DNA of 34,148 nt from a virus. Positions 6,474-12,696 of this stretch are shown here, piece after piece. Location: the IMG/VR virus record IMGVR_UViG_3300035670_000775, positions 1-34,148 of that record, one strand, 5' to 3'. A program made the position numbers and the translations under genes. The notes below the pieces were generated by a model that did no database searches, was not told where the DNA came from, and saw only the letters and a program-made list of their open reading frames with translations. Each line of letters starts with the position of its first letter. The first letter of the stretch is position 1.

Positions 6474-6493
6474 CCCACAGATAGGAGCCAAAA

Positions 6494-6718
6494 ATGAACA
6501 AGCGCCAATACATCCGCATCGCTGACCCGCGATTAGCGTACACAGGCACCCGCACAATGCCGATAATTTTATCGCGCACAAGAAATGAAGTTGCAACGTG
6601 GCTAAAAGCCGCACGGCAAGACGCAAAAACTGCACCGCAATTTGTTTCGTTAAAAAAAGTTGGGAGCGGGTATTTTAAAAAAATTGGCGGCAGTTACGAC
6701 ATGGTAATGCCTGTTTAA
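6494..6718 (+). CDS. First early protein, 74 aa, unknown
   Basis: First gene behind the early promoter; AGGAG lies seven bases before the ATG. The product is small and basic, with a predicted alpha/beta make-up: MNKRQYIRIADPRLAYTGTR, a helical NEVATWLKAARQDAK, and a Gly/Lys-rich end (KVGSGYFKKIGGS). No known domain. The first product of an early operon is often a host-takeover or anti-host protein, but this is inference from position only. Its AT content is visibly higher than that of its neighbours. Confidence 0.65.
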   Translation: MNKRQYIRIADPRLAYTGTRTMPIILSRTRNEVATWLKAARQDAKTAPQFVSLKKVGSGYFKKIGGSYDMVMPV

Positions 6719-6727
6719 AAAAAGTAT

Positions 6728-6748
6728 GGCGGGGACTTCCAACCCGCC
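6728..6748 (+). repeat. GC-rich hairpin between early genes
   Basis: GGCGGG (6728-6733) pairs with CCCGCC (6743-6748) across a nine-base loop, ten bases after the first early stop codon. There is no clear T-tract after it, so it may be an attenuator or mRNA-stability element rather than a full terminator. Confidence 0.4.
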
Positions 6749-6802
6749 TTCACTTCGGTTAACATACCCCACGTTGATAGACACAACACAGGAGCAACAG
6801 AT

Positions 6803-7081
6803 ATGCCTCGCAAAGACACTTTCCACGGTTTCGGTACGTTTTACGCCCTCGGCAACAAGTTTGAGGTGCGCGTGGAGTACACGCAGGACACCGATGGCGG
6901 CATCATCTTGGAGGCTGCCGATCTGATCGGCATCTTCCTTGATAGCGATAAAGCCGCTTCATCGCTTAACCACGACATCAAGTTAGACATTTGCGATCTT
7001 GGCGCAGATGACATCTTTGAACTTGAGGAAATTGCCACCCGCGATGCCTTGATGAACGGCCCGTATGGGGAGGATTACTAA
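6803..7081 (+). CDS. Acidic 92-aa early protein, unknown
   Basis: AGGAG lies eight bases before the ATG at 6803. The product is acidic: an N-terminal beta-rich part (FGTFYALGNKFEVRVEYTQD), then GIILEAADLIGIFLDSDKAA, and a C-terminus dense in Asp/Glu. Charge and size resemble DNA-mimic or adaptor proteins, but no family is recognised. The stop overlaps the next start as TAATG. Confidence 0.65.
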   Translation: MPRKDTFHGFGTFYALGNKFEVRVEYTQDTDGGIILEAADLIGIFLDSDKAASSLNHDIKLDICDLGADDIFELEEIATRDALMNGPYGEDY

Positions 7082-7203
7082 TGATCCGCTGGTTACCCCA
7101 AGCCATTCTCATTGTGGCGCTATACGCCACAGCAGCCATTCTTGACCCGTGCGGCGATGGTGGCTGCACCCCAGCAGAGGAGCGAGCAGCCCATGCACGA
7201 TGA
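7081..7203 (+). CDS. 40-aa single-pass membrane protein
   Basis: The ATG at 7081 overlaps the previous stop (TAATG) and has GGAGG eight bases upstream. The product starts MIRWLPQAILIVALYATAAI, a single hydrophobic segment (about residues 4-21), followed by a short Cys pair (DPCGDGGC) and a charged end. It is probably an inner-membrane peptide with the Cys pair outside. The function is unknown. It is supported by coupling and ribosome binding site rather than homology. Confidence 0.6.
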   Translation: MIRWLPQAILIVALYATAAILDPCGDGGCTPAEERAAHAR

Positions 7204-7333
7204 CATTTGGAACGACGACGACTCATGGTGGCATCACCAAGACCAATTGATTCAAGAACTGGAAGAACAAGAACGCATAGAAGCCTGCAACAAGGCATTA
7301 GCAGAACTGAAGGAGCAAGAAGATGCAGAGTGA
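7193..7333 (+). CDS. 46-aa acidic protein, unknown
   Basis: The ATG at 7193 lies about 12 bases after AGAGGAG and overlaps the previous gene by 11 bases. The product MHDDIWNDDDSWWHHQDQLI then becomes a Glu/Lys-rich helix (QELEEQERIEACNKALAELK). An in-frame start at 7112 exists but would overlap the 40-aa gene almost fully and lacks a ribosome binding site, so the shorter form is chosen. It overlaps the ERF start by 11 bases. No known domain. Confidence 0.55.
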   Translation: MHDDIWNDDDSWWHHQDQLIQELEEQERIEACNKALAELKEQEDAE

Positions 7334-7970
7334 AACTTTAGGCGCATTGGCCGCCGCGCTGTCCAAGGCACAAGCCGACATCACGGGGGCGCTGAAAGAC
7401 AGCAGTAACCCGTTCTTTAAGTCCAAGTACGCTGACCTCGCGTCGTGCTGGGACGCCTGCCGCAAGCAGTTAGCCGCTAACGGTTTGTCGGTGATTCAGA
7501 CCACGCAGATGACCGAGCAAGGTTTGATGTTGGTGACAACGTTGGCCCACGCCTCGGGCGAATGGATTGCAGGGCAAATGCCGGTGCTGACCAAGGACGC
7601 CAGCCCGCAAGGGCAAGGCTCTGGCATCACCTACGCCCGCCGTTACGCATTAGCGGCCATTGTGGGGCTTGCACAGGTGGACGATGACGCAGAGGCAGCC
7701 CAAGGCCGTAAGCCCCTCACCGTTGACCCTAGGGGCGATCTAGGGCAAGACGTAGACCCCGCCAAACGGGATATTTTCGTCAACCAGTTCCGTGCCGCGT
7801 TTGATATGGACGCTGACGAGTACGACATCGCACTAGCGGTGCTGGCCGTCCACGAACTCGTCAACCCTGACCACGACCTGTATATCGCCGTAGCCAATGC
7901 CATGACGGCAAAGGAACGGTCTGCCATTAAGAAGTACATTCAAATGACAAAGGAGAAACACCGTGCCTGA
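7323..7970 (+). CDS. erf: ERF-family single-strand annealing recombinase
   Basis: 215 residues. The ERF core runs from ALAAALSKAQADITGALKDS through NPFFKSKYADLASCWDACRK, GLSVIQTT, and the signature GQGSGITYARRYALAAIVGL followed by a DDDAEAAQG segment. ERF proteins form rings on ssDNA and anneal complementary strands, supporting circularisation and recombination of phage DNA. The C-terminal 70 residues diverge and are helical. AAGGAG lies eight bases before the ATG. The SSB-like, nuclease, NinB and DUF1364 genes follow, forming a recombination module. Confidence 0.92.
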   Translation: MQSETLGALAAALSKAQADITGALKDSSNPFFKSKYADLASCWDACRKQLAANGLSVIQTTQMTEQGLMLVTTLAHASGEWIAGQMPVLTKDASPQGQGSGITYARRYALAAIVGLAQVDDDAEAAQGRKPLTVDPRGDLGQDVDPAKRDIFVNQFRAAFDMDADEYDIALAVLAVHELVNPDHDLYIAVANAMTAKERSAIKKYIQMTKEKHRA

Positions 7971-8247
7971 TTACGACCCGAACATGAAAGGCGTCCTGTT
8001 TAAGAACAACAAGGACGGCAACGAGAAGCGCCCCGACTACCGTGGCTCGGCAGTCATTAATAACGTGGACTACAACCTGTCGGCGTGGATTAAGTCCTCG
8101 CAAAAGACGGGCGATAAGTACATGAGCATTAAGATTGAGGCGAAGGGCGAGGGCAAGTTGTCGCGGCAAGGCGAGCCGCAACACCAACCAACCAAAAAGC
8201 CGCAGATAACTGAAACAAATTGGGATGACCTTGACACCCCATTCTGA
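7963..8247 (+). CDS. SSB-like DNA-binding protein (DUF736-like core with acidic tip)
   Basis: 94 residues from a GTG with AGGAG seven bases upstream; it overlaps erf by eight bases. The core (KGVLFKNNKDGNEKRPDYRG, then DYNLSAWIKSS and KYMSIKIEAK) resembles the small DUF736-like/OB-type proteins encoded beside phage recombinases. The last residues NWDDLDTPF (86-94) mimic the acidic Asp/Pro-Phe tip of bacterial SSB, which recruits host repair proteins. Likely role: coat ssDNA made for ERF annealing and recruit partners. The core similarity is moderate; the tail and context are the stronger evidence. Confidence 0.7.
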   Translation: MPDYDPNMKGVLFKNNKDGNEKRPDYRGSAVINNVDYNLSAWIKSSQKTGDKYMSIKIEAKGEGKLSRQGEPQHQPTKKPQITETNWDDLDTPF

Positions 8248-8701
8248 TTTTGAGTCTAGGTTTCGGGCTAGTCGCCCCGCAGAGATTGTGGTGGCGACTT
8301 ACCTGCTGAACCTAGGGCATACGGTCACGTTGCCGAAGCGTCGTTTGGCGCGTGACTTTGCCGACCGTGCGGAATACGCCGACAAGGGCGATATATACGC
8401 ATCAGGCAAACGGATAGAGGTAAAGCACATCAAGCATGACTTTGGGTATGAAGCGTGGCCGTTTGAGAAAGCCGCTATCTGCGCCAAAAAGTCGTTTGAT
8501 GCTGCTGACCCTCGCCCTGACTACTACTACATCGTCAACGCCAGCATGACTGTAGCGGCGTTGGTGGACGTTAAGACGACGTTTGCCGATTGGCGTGTGC
8601 AAAAAATAGTGGATCGGGAGCGTGGCTATGACTATGACGTTTACGCCGTGACACCCGAGTATCTGGGCTGGCGGTACATAGATTTTGAGGAACGACTATG
8701 A
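8225..8701 (+). CDS. PD-(D/E)XK nuclease-like protein
   Basis: 158 residues. An N-terminal helix (PAEIVVATYLLNLGH) precedes DKGDIYASGKRIEVKHIKHD, which supplies D56 and E65-x-K67, the D...ExK arrangement of PD-(D/E)XK nucleases, followed by a conserved-looking PDYYYIVNAS strand. Such proteins in ERF/NinB clusters are thought to process recombination intermediates. No DNA-binding extension is seen. It overlaps the SSB-like gene by 23 bases and the next gene by ATGA. It could also be an inactive relative. Confidence 0.65.
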   Translation: MTLTPHSDFESRFRASRPAEIVVATYLLNLGHTVTLPKRRLARDFADRAEYADKGDIYASGKRIEVKHIKHDFGYEAWPFEKAAICAKKSFDAADPRPDYYYIVNASMTVAALVDVKTTFADWRVQKIVDRERGYDYDVYAVTPEYLGWRYIDFEERL

Positions 8702-9366
8702 AGGTATTTATCGGTTGGGATAGCCGCGAGGACATCGCGTATCAGGTGTGCCGTAAAAGCATCCTAAAACACGCCAGCATCCCGGTAGACGTTCAGCCTA
8801 TTAAGCAGTCAGAACTTCGGGATCGTGGCCTTTATTGGCGAGAGACTGATCCGTTGTCGTCTACGGAGTTTTCGTTTACCCGTTTTCTGACCCCATACCT
8901 CGCCGGTTACGACGGCTGGGCGGTATTTGTGGACTGCGATTTTCTTTTCAGGGGCGACATTGCGGGACTGCTGGACTACGCCGACGGGGCAAAAGCGTGC
9001 TTTCTTGTAAAGCACGACTACAGGCCTACGGAAACCGTCAAGATGGACAACAAAACGCAGCATCAGTATCCACGGAAAAACTGGTCATCGTTTATGTTTA
9101 TCAACTGTGGCCACGAACAAGTCAAGGCTCTGACGCCCGAGGTGGTCAACACACAGACGGGTATGTACCTACACCGTTTTAATTGGCTCACCGATGACGT
9201 AATCGGGGAGTTGCCGATAGCGTGGAATTACCTTGAAGGCTGGTATACACGCGACCAATGCCCGAACCCGATTGCCGTACATTTCACCCGCGGTGGCCCG
9301 TGGTTTGCCGATTGGACGGATGTGGAATACGGCAAGGAGTGGATGCGTGAAGCGCATATTCCCTAA
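8698..9366 (+). CDS. GT-A-type glycosyltransferase in the early operon
   Basis: 222 residues. The N-terminus MKVFIGWDSREDIAYQVCRK is typical of phage GT8-like enzymes. The DxD motif is in WAVFVDCDFLF, SFMFINCG follows, and the metal-binding His is in IAVHFTRGGPWF. It would transfer a sugar from a nucleotide donor; the acceptor could be host glycan or modified DNA, and neither is shown. GAGGA lies six bases before the ATG, and the start overlaps the nuclease stop. It has little overall sequence likeness to the 4456-5124 enzyme despite equal length. Expression with recombination genes is unusual for a surface-sugar enzyme. Confidence 0.85.
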   Translation: MKVFIGWDSREDIAYQVCRKSILKHASIPVDVQPIKQSELRDRGLYWRETDPLSSTEFSFTRFLTPYLAGYDGWAVFVDCDFLFRGDIAGLLDYADGAKACFLVKHDYRPTETVKMDNKTQHQYPRKNWSSFMFINCGHEQVKALTPEVVNTQTGMYLHRFNWLTDDVIGELPIAWNYLEGWYTRDQCPNPIAVHFTRGGPWFADWTDVEYGKEWMREAHIP

Positions 9367-9751
9367 AGGCACGACGCCCGAGCAGTTAGCGACGGCTGCC
9401 GCTCGCATGGTGCAGGGGCTATCGTCTGACCGTGCGTGGTGCATAGAGGTGTTGGAGTGGCGTAAACCGCGCACCGATCAACAAAACCGTTTTCTGTGGG
9501 GCGTGGCATACCCAGCGATTCTAGAGGGCGGCGGTGAGGCGTTGGCAGGATGGACACGCGACGACCTGCACGAATACTTTCTTGGGGAATGCTTTGGTTG
9601 GGAAACGCTAGAAGGGTTTGGACGCAAACGTATGCGCCCGCTCAAACGCTCTAGCAAATTGACCAAACAAGAATTCAGCGAGTATTTGATGTTTTTAGAG
9701 ATTCGCTGTGAATACATGGGCATTGTGATACCGGAGCCTGTATATGGTTGA
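9347..9751 (+). CDS. ninB: NinB-family recombination protein
   Basis: 134 residues from a GTG at 9347 with AAGGAG about eight bases upstream; the longer in-frame extension lies inside the glycosyltransferase gene and is not used. Landmarks are VLEWRKPRTDQQNRFLWGVA, a middle GWTRDDLHEYFLGECFG, and LTKQEFSEYLMFLEIRCEYM near the end, as in NinB (lambda Orf) proteins of about 140 residues. NinB binds ssDNA and SSB and replaces RecFOR-type mediators in phage recombination. It follows erf and the SSB-like gene, its expected partners. Confidence 0.85.
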   Translation: MKRIFPKGTTPEQLATAAARMVQGLSSDRAWCIEVLEWRKPRTDQQNRFLWGVAYPAILEGGGEALAGWTRDDLHEYFLGECFGWETLEGFGRKRMRPLKRSSKLTKQEFSEYLMFLEIRCEYMGIVIPEPVYG

Positions 9752-9818
9752 ACCAGACACAGCCTACTTGTTAGGGCTAATCATGGGCATGGCATTTATG
9801 CTGTTGGTGCTGCGGTGA
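9744..9818 (+). CDS. 24-aa membrane peptide, tentative
   Basis: The ATG at 9744 overlaps the ninB stop by eight bases, with GGAG about nine bases upstream; the stop overlaps the next start as GTGA. The product MVEPDTAYLLGLIMGMAFML plus VLR is one hydrophobic helix. It exactly bridges ninB and the DUF1364 gene, which would otherwise be separated by 63 bases. Too short for homology; supported only by spacing and composition. Confidence 0.4.
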   Translation: MVEPDTAYLLGLIMGMAFMLLVLR

Positions 9819-10102
9819 GCCTGCGCAAAGAGGCAAAGGGACGCGGCTGTACCGTACGCATACCCGGCGTATGCAATTTCAACAGCGAAACCGTCGTGTT
9901 AGCGCATATCCGTTTAGCGGGCATTAGCGGTATGGGCATGAAATCACCCGATCTGCTTGGAGCGTGGGCGTGTAACGCTTGCCACGACGAAATAGACGGC
10001 AGAACACATAAAAGCGGGCTGTCACGCGACGAACTACGCCTAGCCCATTACGACGGCATGGCGAGAACTATTGTGCAATTAGAAAAAGAGGGCTTGATAT
10101 GA
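9815..10102 (+). CDS. DUF1364/YbcO-like zinc-binding nuclease-like protein
   Basis: 95 residues from a GTG at 9815. The sequence LRKEAKGRGCTVRIPGVCNF, then TVVLAHIRLAGISGMGMK, PDLLGAWACNACHDEIDGR, is the near-complete DUF1364 signature. Cys12/Cys20 with Cys52/Cys55 and nearby His residues (H31, H56) form a metal-bound HNH/YbcO-type centre. Relatives sit beside ninB in lambdoid phages and are regarded as structure-specific nucleases, like Rap/NinG. Translation is coupled to both neighbours. Confidence 0.85.
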   Translation: MSLRKEAKGRGCTVRIPGVCNFNSETVVLAHIRLAGISGMGMKSPDLLGAWACNACHDEIDGRTHKSGLSRDELRLAHYDGMARTIVQLEKEGLI

Positions 10103-10344
10103 CCCGCGACGACATCATCCGAATGGCGCAACAAACGGGATGGGATTTTGGATACGAAATGTGTGTTGAACACGTTTGCGAATTCGCCGCCCTCGTTGCC
10201 GCAGCCGAGCGGGAGGCGTGTGCGAAGGTGTGTGACGGCATCCGGTACAACGGTTATTGGCCGCCCGAAGATGGCGCAGCGCCGGACTATTACAACAGCG
10301 CAGCGGCGGAATGCGCCGCTACCATCCGTGCGAGGGGCGTATGA
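10099..10344 (+). CDS. Conserved 81-aa phage protein, unknown
   Basis: ATGA overlap with the DUF1364 gene and GAGGG seven bases upstream. It has the common phage pattern MTRDDIIRMAQQTGWDFG, then FAALVAAAEREACAKVCDGI and a closing CAATIRARGV, with Cys residues flanking a variable middle. The function of this widespread family is unknown; it is usually in early accessory clusters, often in many copies across phages of proteobacteria. Confidence 0.75.
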   Translation: MTRDDIIRMAQQTGWDFGYEMCVEHVCEFAALVAAAEREACAKVCDGIRYNGYWPPEDGAAPDYYNSAAAECAATIRARGV

Positions 10345-10892
10345 GTTTCTGGATAGACACGCCGTATATACCGGCTTACGTTCGCAACGAGTTTTTGCAC
10401 GACCAGCAAAAAGGGCACGGCGAGTTCACCGAATGTACTGTGTTTGGCTTTCGCGCCGAACCTATGCGCGTACCTATGTTTCAGATTATGACGGCACAAG
10501 GGGCGCAATGGGCGCGTATCCCTATCCATGCCCTATGCAGCAAGCCTTGTGACCCTATAAGCCTCCAGATTGCGTGTTGGTGGGATTCCTTTAGCCGGTT
10601 TTGCGAGGTGCGCGAGGTGCAGTTTTTGCGTAATCACCGCGTGCAGGGAATTGGACGCGACGGCGTGAAACGACCGGGCGTCTATCTTTTTACCGTATTT
10701 TGGGCTAATGGTGGCTGGGCAGAGGTGAGCGATCAGAGCAAAGACCATCACATTATCGCGTTAGACGGCGGGCAATGGATTGCGTACCCCAACAACAGGC
10801 TGTTGTGGGTAGACCCGTCATGGATTGGCGGGGATGTTCCGAGGGATTGGAAATCTCCGTCAGTCTCCTACAGCGTGGAAGCACTACCGTGA
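10341..10892 (+). CDS. 183-aa protein, unknown
   Basis: The ATG at 10341 overlaps the previous stop (ATGA) and has GAGGGG five bases upstream. Aromatic-rich and probably beta-rich: MSFWIDTPYIPAYVRNEFLH, later IACWWDSFSRFCEVREVQFL, VYLFTVFWANGGWAEVSDQS, and HHIIALDGGQWIAYPNNRLL. No catalytic motif or membrane segment recognised. The repeated Trp and short beta-like strands suggest a small compact domain. Position gives only an early-expressed accessory role. Confidence 0.65.
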   Translation: MSFWIDTPYIPAYVRNEFLHDQQKGHGEFTECTVFGFRAEPMRVPMFQIMTAQGAQWARIPIHALCSKPCDPISLQIACWWDSFSRFCEVREVQFLRNHRVQGIGRDGVKRPGVYLFTVFWANGGWAEVSDQSKDHHIIALDGGQWIAYPNNRLLWVDPSWIGGDVPRDWKSPSVSYSVEALP

Positions 10893-11002
10893 GATGGATC
10901 ATTGACCTATGGCGACGATTGCAGACTAACCGTGACCGCGAATGGCGTTCTGTGCCAGCCCCTAACTGGCGCTGTGCGCGTGGAGGGCGAGATATATGGT
11001 GA
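10889..11002 (+). CDS. 37-aa Trp/Arg-rich peptide, tentative
   Basis: A GTG at 10889 overlaps the previous stop as GTGA; the stop overlaps the next start by seven bases. The product MRWIIDLWRRLQTNRDREWR continues to PNWRCARGGRDIW: a short amphipathic helix rich in Trp and Arg. Supported by coupling on both sides; no homologue recognised. Confidence 0.5.
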   Translation: MRWIIDLWRRLQTNRDREWRSVPAPNWRCARGGRDIW

Positions 11003-11196
11003 AAGACGACGTAAGCCCGCCGGGTGCGTGGAAGGAGGAGATGGAACGCGCACCGTGGGCGTTTGGGCAGCGCCAAGGGGATCGGGTAGCCAATGCGCTT
11101 GTGGCGATGCGCCGAGCCGGGTTAGCCGATGACGCGATGGTGCTAGAGATGGAGATAAAGACGCTACGCGCCGAGTTAGAATATCTACGCCGCTGA
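10996..11196 (+). CDS. 66-aa helical protein, last protein of the early operon
   Basis: GGAGGG lies about nine bases before the ATG. The C-terminal 40 residues are a continuous helix (RVANALVAMRRAGLADDAMV, then LEMEIKTLRAELEYLRR), probably a short coiled coil. The stop codon TGA (11194-11196) overlaps the first three bases of the tRNA gene, so mRNA and tRNA are on one transcript and RNase processing would separate them. Function unknown. Confidence 0.65.
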   Translation: MVKDDVSPPGAWKEEMERAPWAFGQRQGDRVANALVAMRRAGLADDAMVLEMEIKTLRAELEYLRR

Positions 11197-11442
11197 AGGG
11201 TCGTCTAACGGTAGGACAACGGACTTTGACTCCGTGAATGTTGGTTCAATCCCAGCCCCTTCAGCCACTTTCGGCGGCCAGCGGAACGGTGCGGTGCGTA
11301 GGTAGTATTTGCCTATGCAGATGCACACGCCGCCGAGGTATTGGTGTTCGTGCGAGCAGTAATACCCTTGACCGTTGGCAGGGCAAAAAAACACGCAATC
11401 CTGACAACCGTTAGGGATTACCCAACTCGGCTGCGTAGCCAT
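11185..11442 (-). CDS. Cys-rich small protein reading into antisense tRNA, tentative
   Basis: From the ATG at 11442 the product starts MATQPSWVIPNGCQDCVFFC and has further Cys/His (YYCSHEHQYLGG, VCICIGKYY), a likely metal-binding knuckle. The last about 25 residues are simply the antisense of the tRNA-Gln gene, which commonly yields this kind of open frame. Either the gene ends abnormally inside the tRNA or the N-terminal Cys-rich part is real and the tail is incidental. A start at 11478 is possible but has no ribosome binding site. It overlaps the metallophosphoesterase stop by 25 bases. Confidence 0.4.
   Translation of the reverse strand: MATQPSWVIPNGCQDCVFFCPANGQGYYCSHEHQYLGGVCICIGKYYLRTAPFRWPPKVAEGAGIEPTFTESKSVVLPLDDPSAA
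11194..11267 (+). tRNA. tRNA-Gln (anticodon UUG) with encoded CCA
   Basis: Full cloverleaf: acceptor TGAAGGG/CCCTTCA with seven perfect pairs, D stem GTCT/GGAC, anticodon stem ACGGA/TCCGT with loop CTTTGAC (anticodon TTG), T stem GTTGG/CCAGC with loop TTCAATC, discriminator G and genomic CCA. The U1-A72 pair and G73 are glutaminyl identity elements, agreeing with the anticodon. It is the last element of the early operon. It reads CAA and, by wobble, CAG. Confidence 0.95.
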
Positions 11443-12485
11443 GTCAGATATTCCGCGCCTTCCTCGGGTTCCCACCATACTTTGATCAAGTCAGGGTGAT
11501 CGCTGGGCAAGTCAGGGTTAATCGTGGTTAGAGCGCACGGTGACAAGCAGTTGTCACGAAAGCCACGTTCTTTTGCGTAACGATCATAAATCTTATAACT
11601 AGCCACCTTCATCGTGTGCATCGTTATGCCAGATATTGCATCTTTTAGGACGCTGTAAGCGCTTTCATGCTTATGCCCTGCGACATACAAGTGGTCGCGT
11701 GTGCCCATCAGGGCGGCTTTCATGGGGCCGTGGGCGGGGTTCCAGATAGACGAGCCGCTATGGTCATGGCGGGCGTTCACGCGCACTTCCGCGCCATTCG
11801 GAAACCGCAGCGCGATGCGTGCCTCGGATGACTTGTAAAGCGAGTTTTGGTGCTTGGCTATCCAGCGCAGAGGGTCGCCCGAGCCTGACCATAGGTCATG
11901 GTTGCCGCCAATCATGTATAACCACCGGCAGCGGTTGACAAACCATTCGGCCAACCGCCATGCCTGCGCCGCAGAGGTTGCCTGATCGCCGTAAAGCCTT
12001 GCTAAACGCCCGACCCAGTTATTAGTGGTATCGCCTACGTTGCAGGCAAACAGCCCCTCTGTCGCGTTTACAAGGGCTGTGTGGCGCTCTATCGCCTCAA
12101 TGTCACAGCCGTCGTCGTCAACGTGCGGGTCGCCAAAGTGCAGCAACCCTATCGGGCCAGATAACTTGATGCGTATGGGAATAAGTTTGGACGCTTCCTC
12201 ATGTTCCCGCTTGTGCAAGAACTTGCGTTTGCGCTGCTCTATCAGTTCCTCAATGGGAACGTCGTCGTTAGGCAACGGGGTGAATTCAAATTCATCACGC
12301 ACAACCGCTGTATTGTGCTGGTAGGTGGAACCGGGGACGCTTAACCCCTTGCCGTGCATATCGTGTATGCGATTTAGCAAGGTTCTAATATTGATCCCGA
12401 GTTTTTGTGCTGCTGCTGCTCTAACGCCTTTTGATTCTTGTAAGGCTTGCAGTATTTGTTCGTCAGTCGCCTTTCTTAACGTCAC
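11418..12485 (-). CDS. Fis-type HTH fused to calcineurin-like metallophosphoesterase
   Basis: 355 residues from a GTG with AGGAAGG upstream. Residues 7-45 are a Fis-like helix-turn-helix (DEQILQALQESKG, AAAQKLGINIRTLLNRIHDM). A phosphoesterase domain follows with all dimetal motifs: GDPHVD (118-123), GDTTNN (151-156), GNHD (194-197), ARHDH (238-242) and AGHKH (269-273). It would hydrolyse phosphodiesters or phosphomonoesters with Mn/Fe-type metals; the nucleic-acid or nucleotide substrate is unknown. The HTH suggests it is brought to DNA. It lies downstream of the lysis genes, near the end of the leftward block. Confidence 0.85.
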   Translation of the reverse strand: MTLRKATDEQILQALQESKGVRAAAAQKLGINIRTLLNRIHDMHGKGLSVPGSTYQHNTAVVRDEFEFTPLPNDDVPIEELIEQRKRKFLHKREHEEASKLIPIRIKLSGPIGLLHFGDPHVDDDGCDIEAIERHTALVNATEGLFACNVGDTTNNWVGRLARLYGDQATSAAQAWRLAEWFVNRCRWLYMIGGNHDLWSGSGDPLRWIAKHQNSLYKSSEARIALRFPNGAEVRVNARHDHSGSSIWNPAHGPMKAALMGTRDHLYVAGHKHESAYSVLKDAISGITMHTMKVASYKIYDRYAKERGFRDNCLSPCALTTINPDLPSDHPDLIKVWWEPEEGAEYLTWLRSRVG

Positions 12486-12696
12486 GTTTAGCCTTCCTCT
12501 TAACCGTTATGCCGAGTTCCTTTCGGCGTTTAGCGGTAACTTCAGGGGCTAACTCGGCTCTCCATTCCAAGTGACCATCAACTAGGCGGTATTCCTCTTT
12601 GTGCGTTAGCGCACAGTCGCAACATTCGGTATAGGTGTAGCCCTTCACCCGATACCATGACCCTTCGTGCATTTGCACAACAGGAATTTTCTTCAT
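12463..12696 (-). CDS. 77-aa conserved protein after endolysin, unknown
   Basis: The ATG at 12696 overlaps the endolysin stop as ATGA. The product MKKIPVVQMHEGSWYRVKGY, TYTECCDCALTHKEEYRLVD has a CxxC-like CCDC with a following His, then a Lys/Arg-rich C-terminus. It may bind a metal ion. No membrane segment, so it is unlikely to be a spanin. It resembles small conserved proteins found beside phage lysozymes. Function unknown. Confidence 0.65.
   Translation of the reverse strand: MKKIPVVQMHEGSWYRVKGYTYTECCDCALTHKEEYRLVDGHLEWRAELAPEVTAKRRKELGITVKRKAKRDVKKGD

Noticed and set aside
9233-9346. Longer N-terminus for NinB.
   Set aside because: It lies inside the glycosyltransferase gene; the GTG at 9347 has a good AAGGAG and gives the normal family length.
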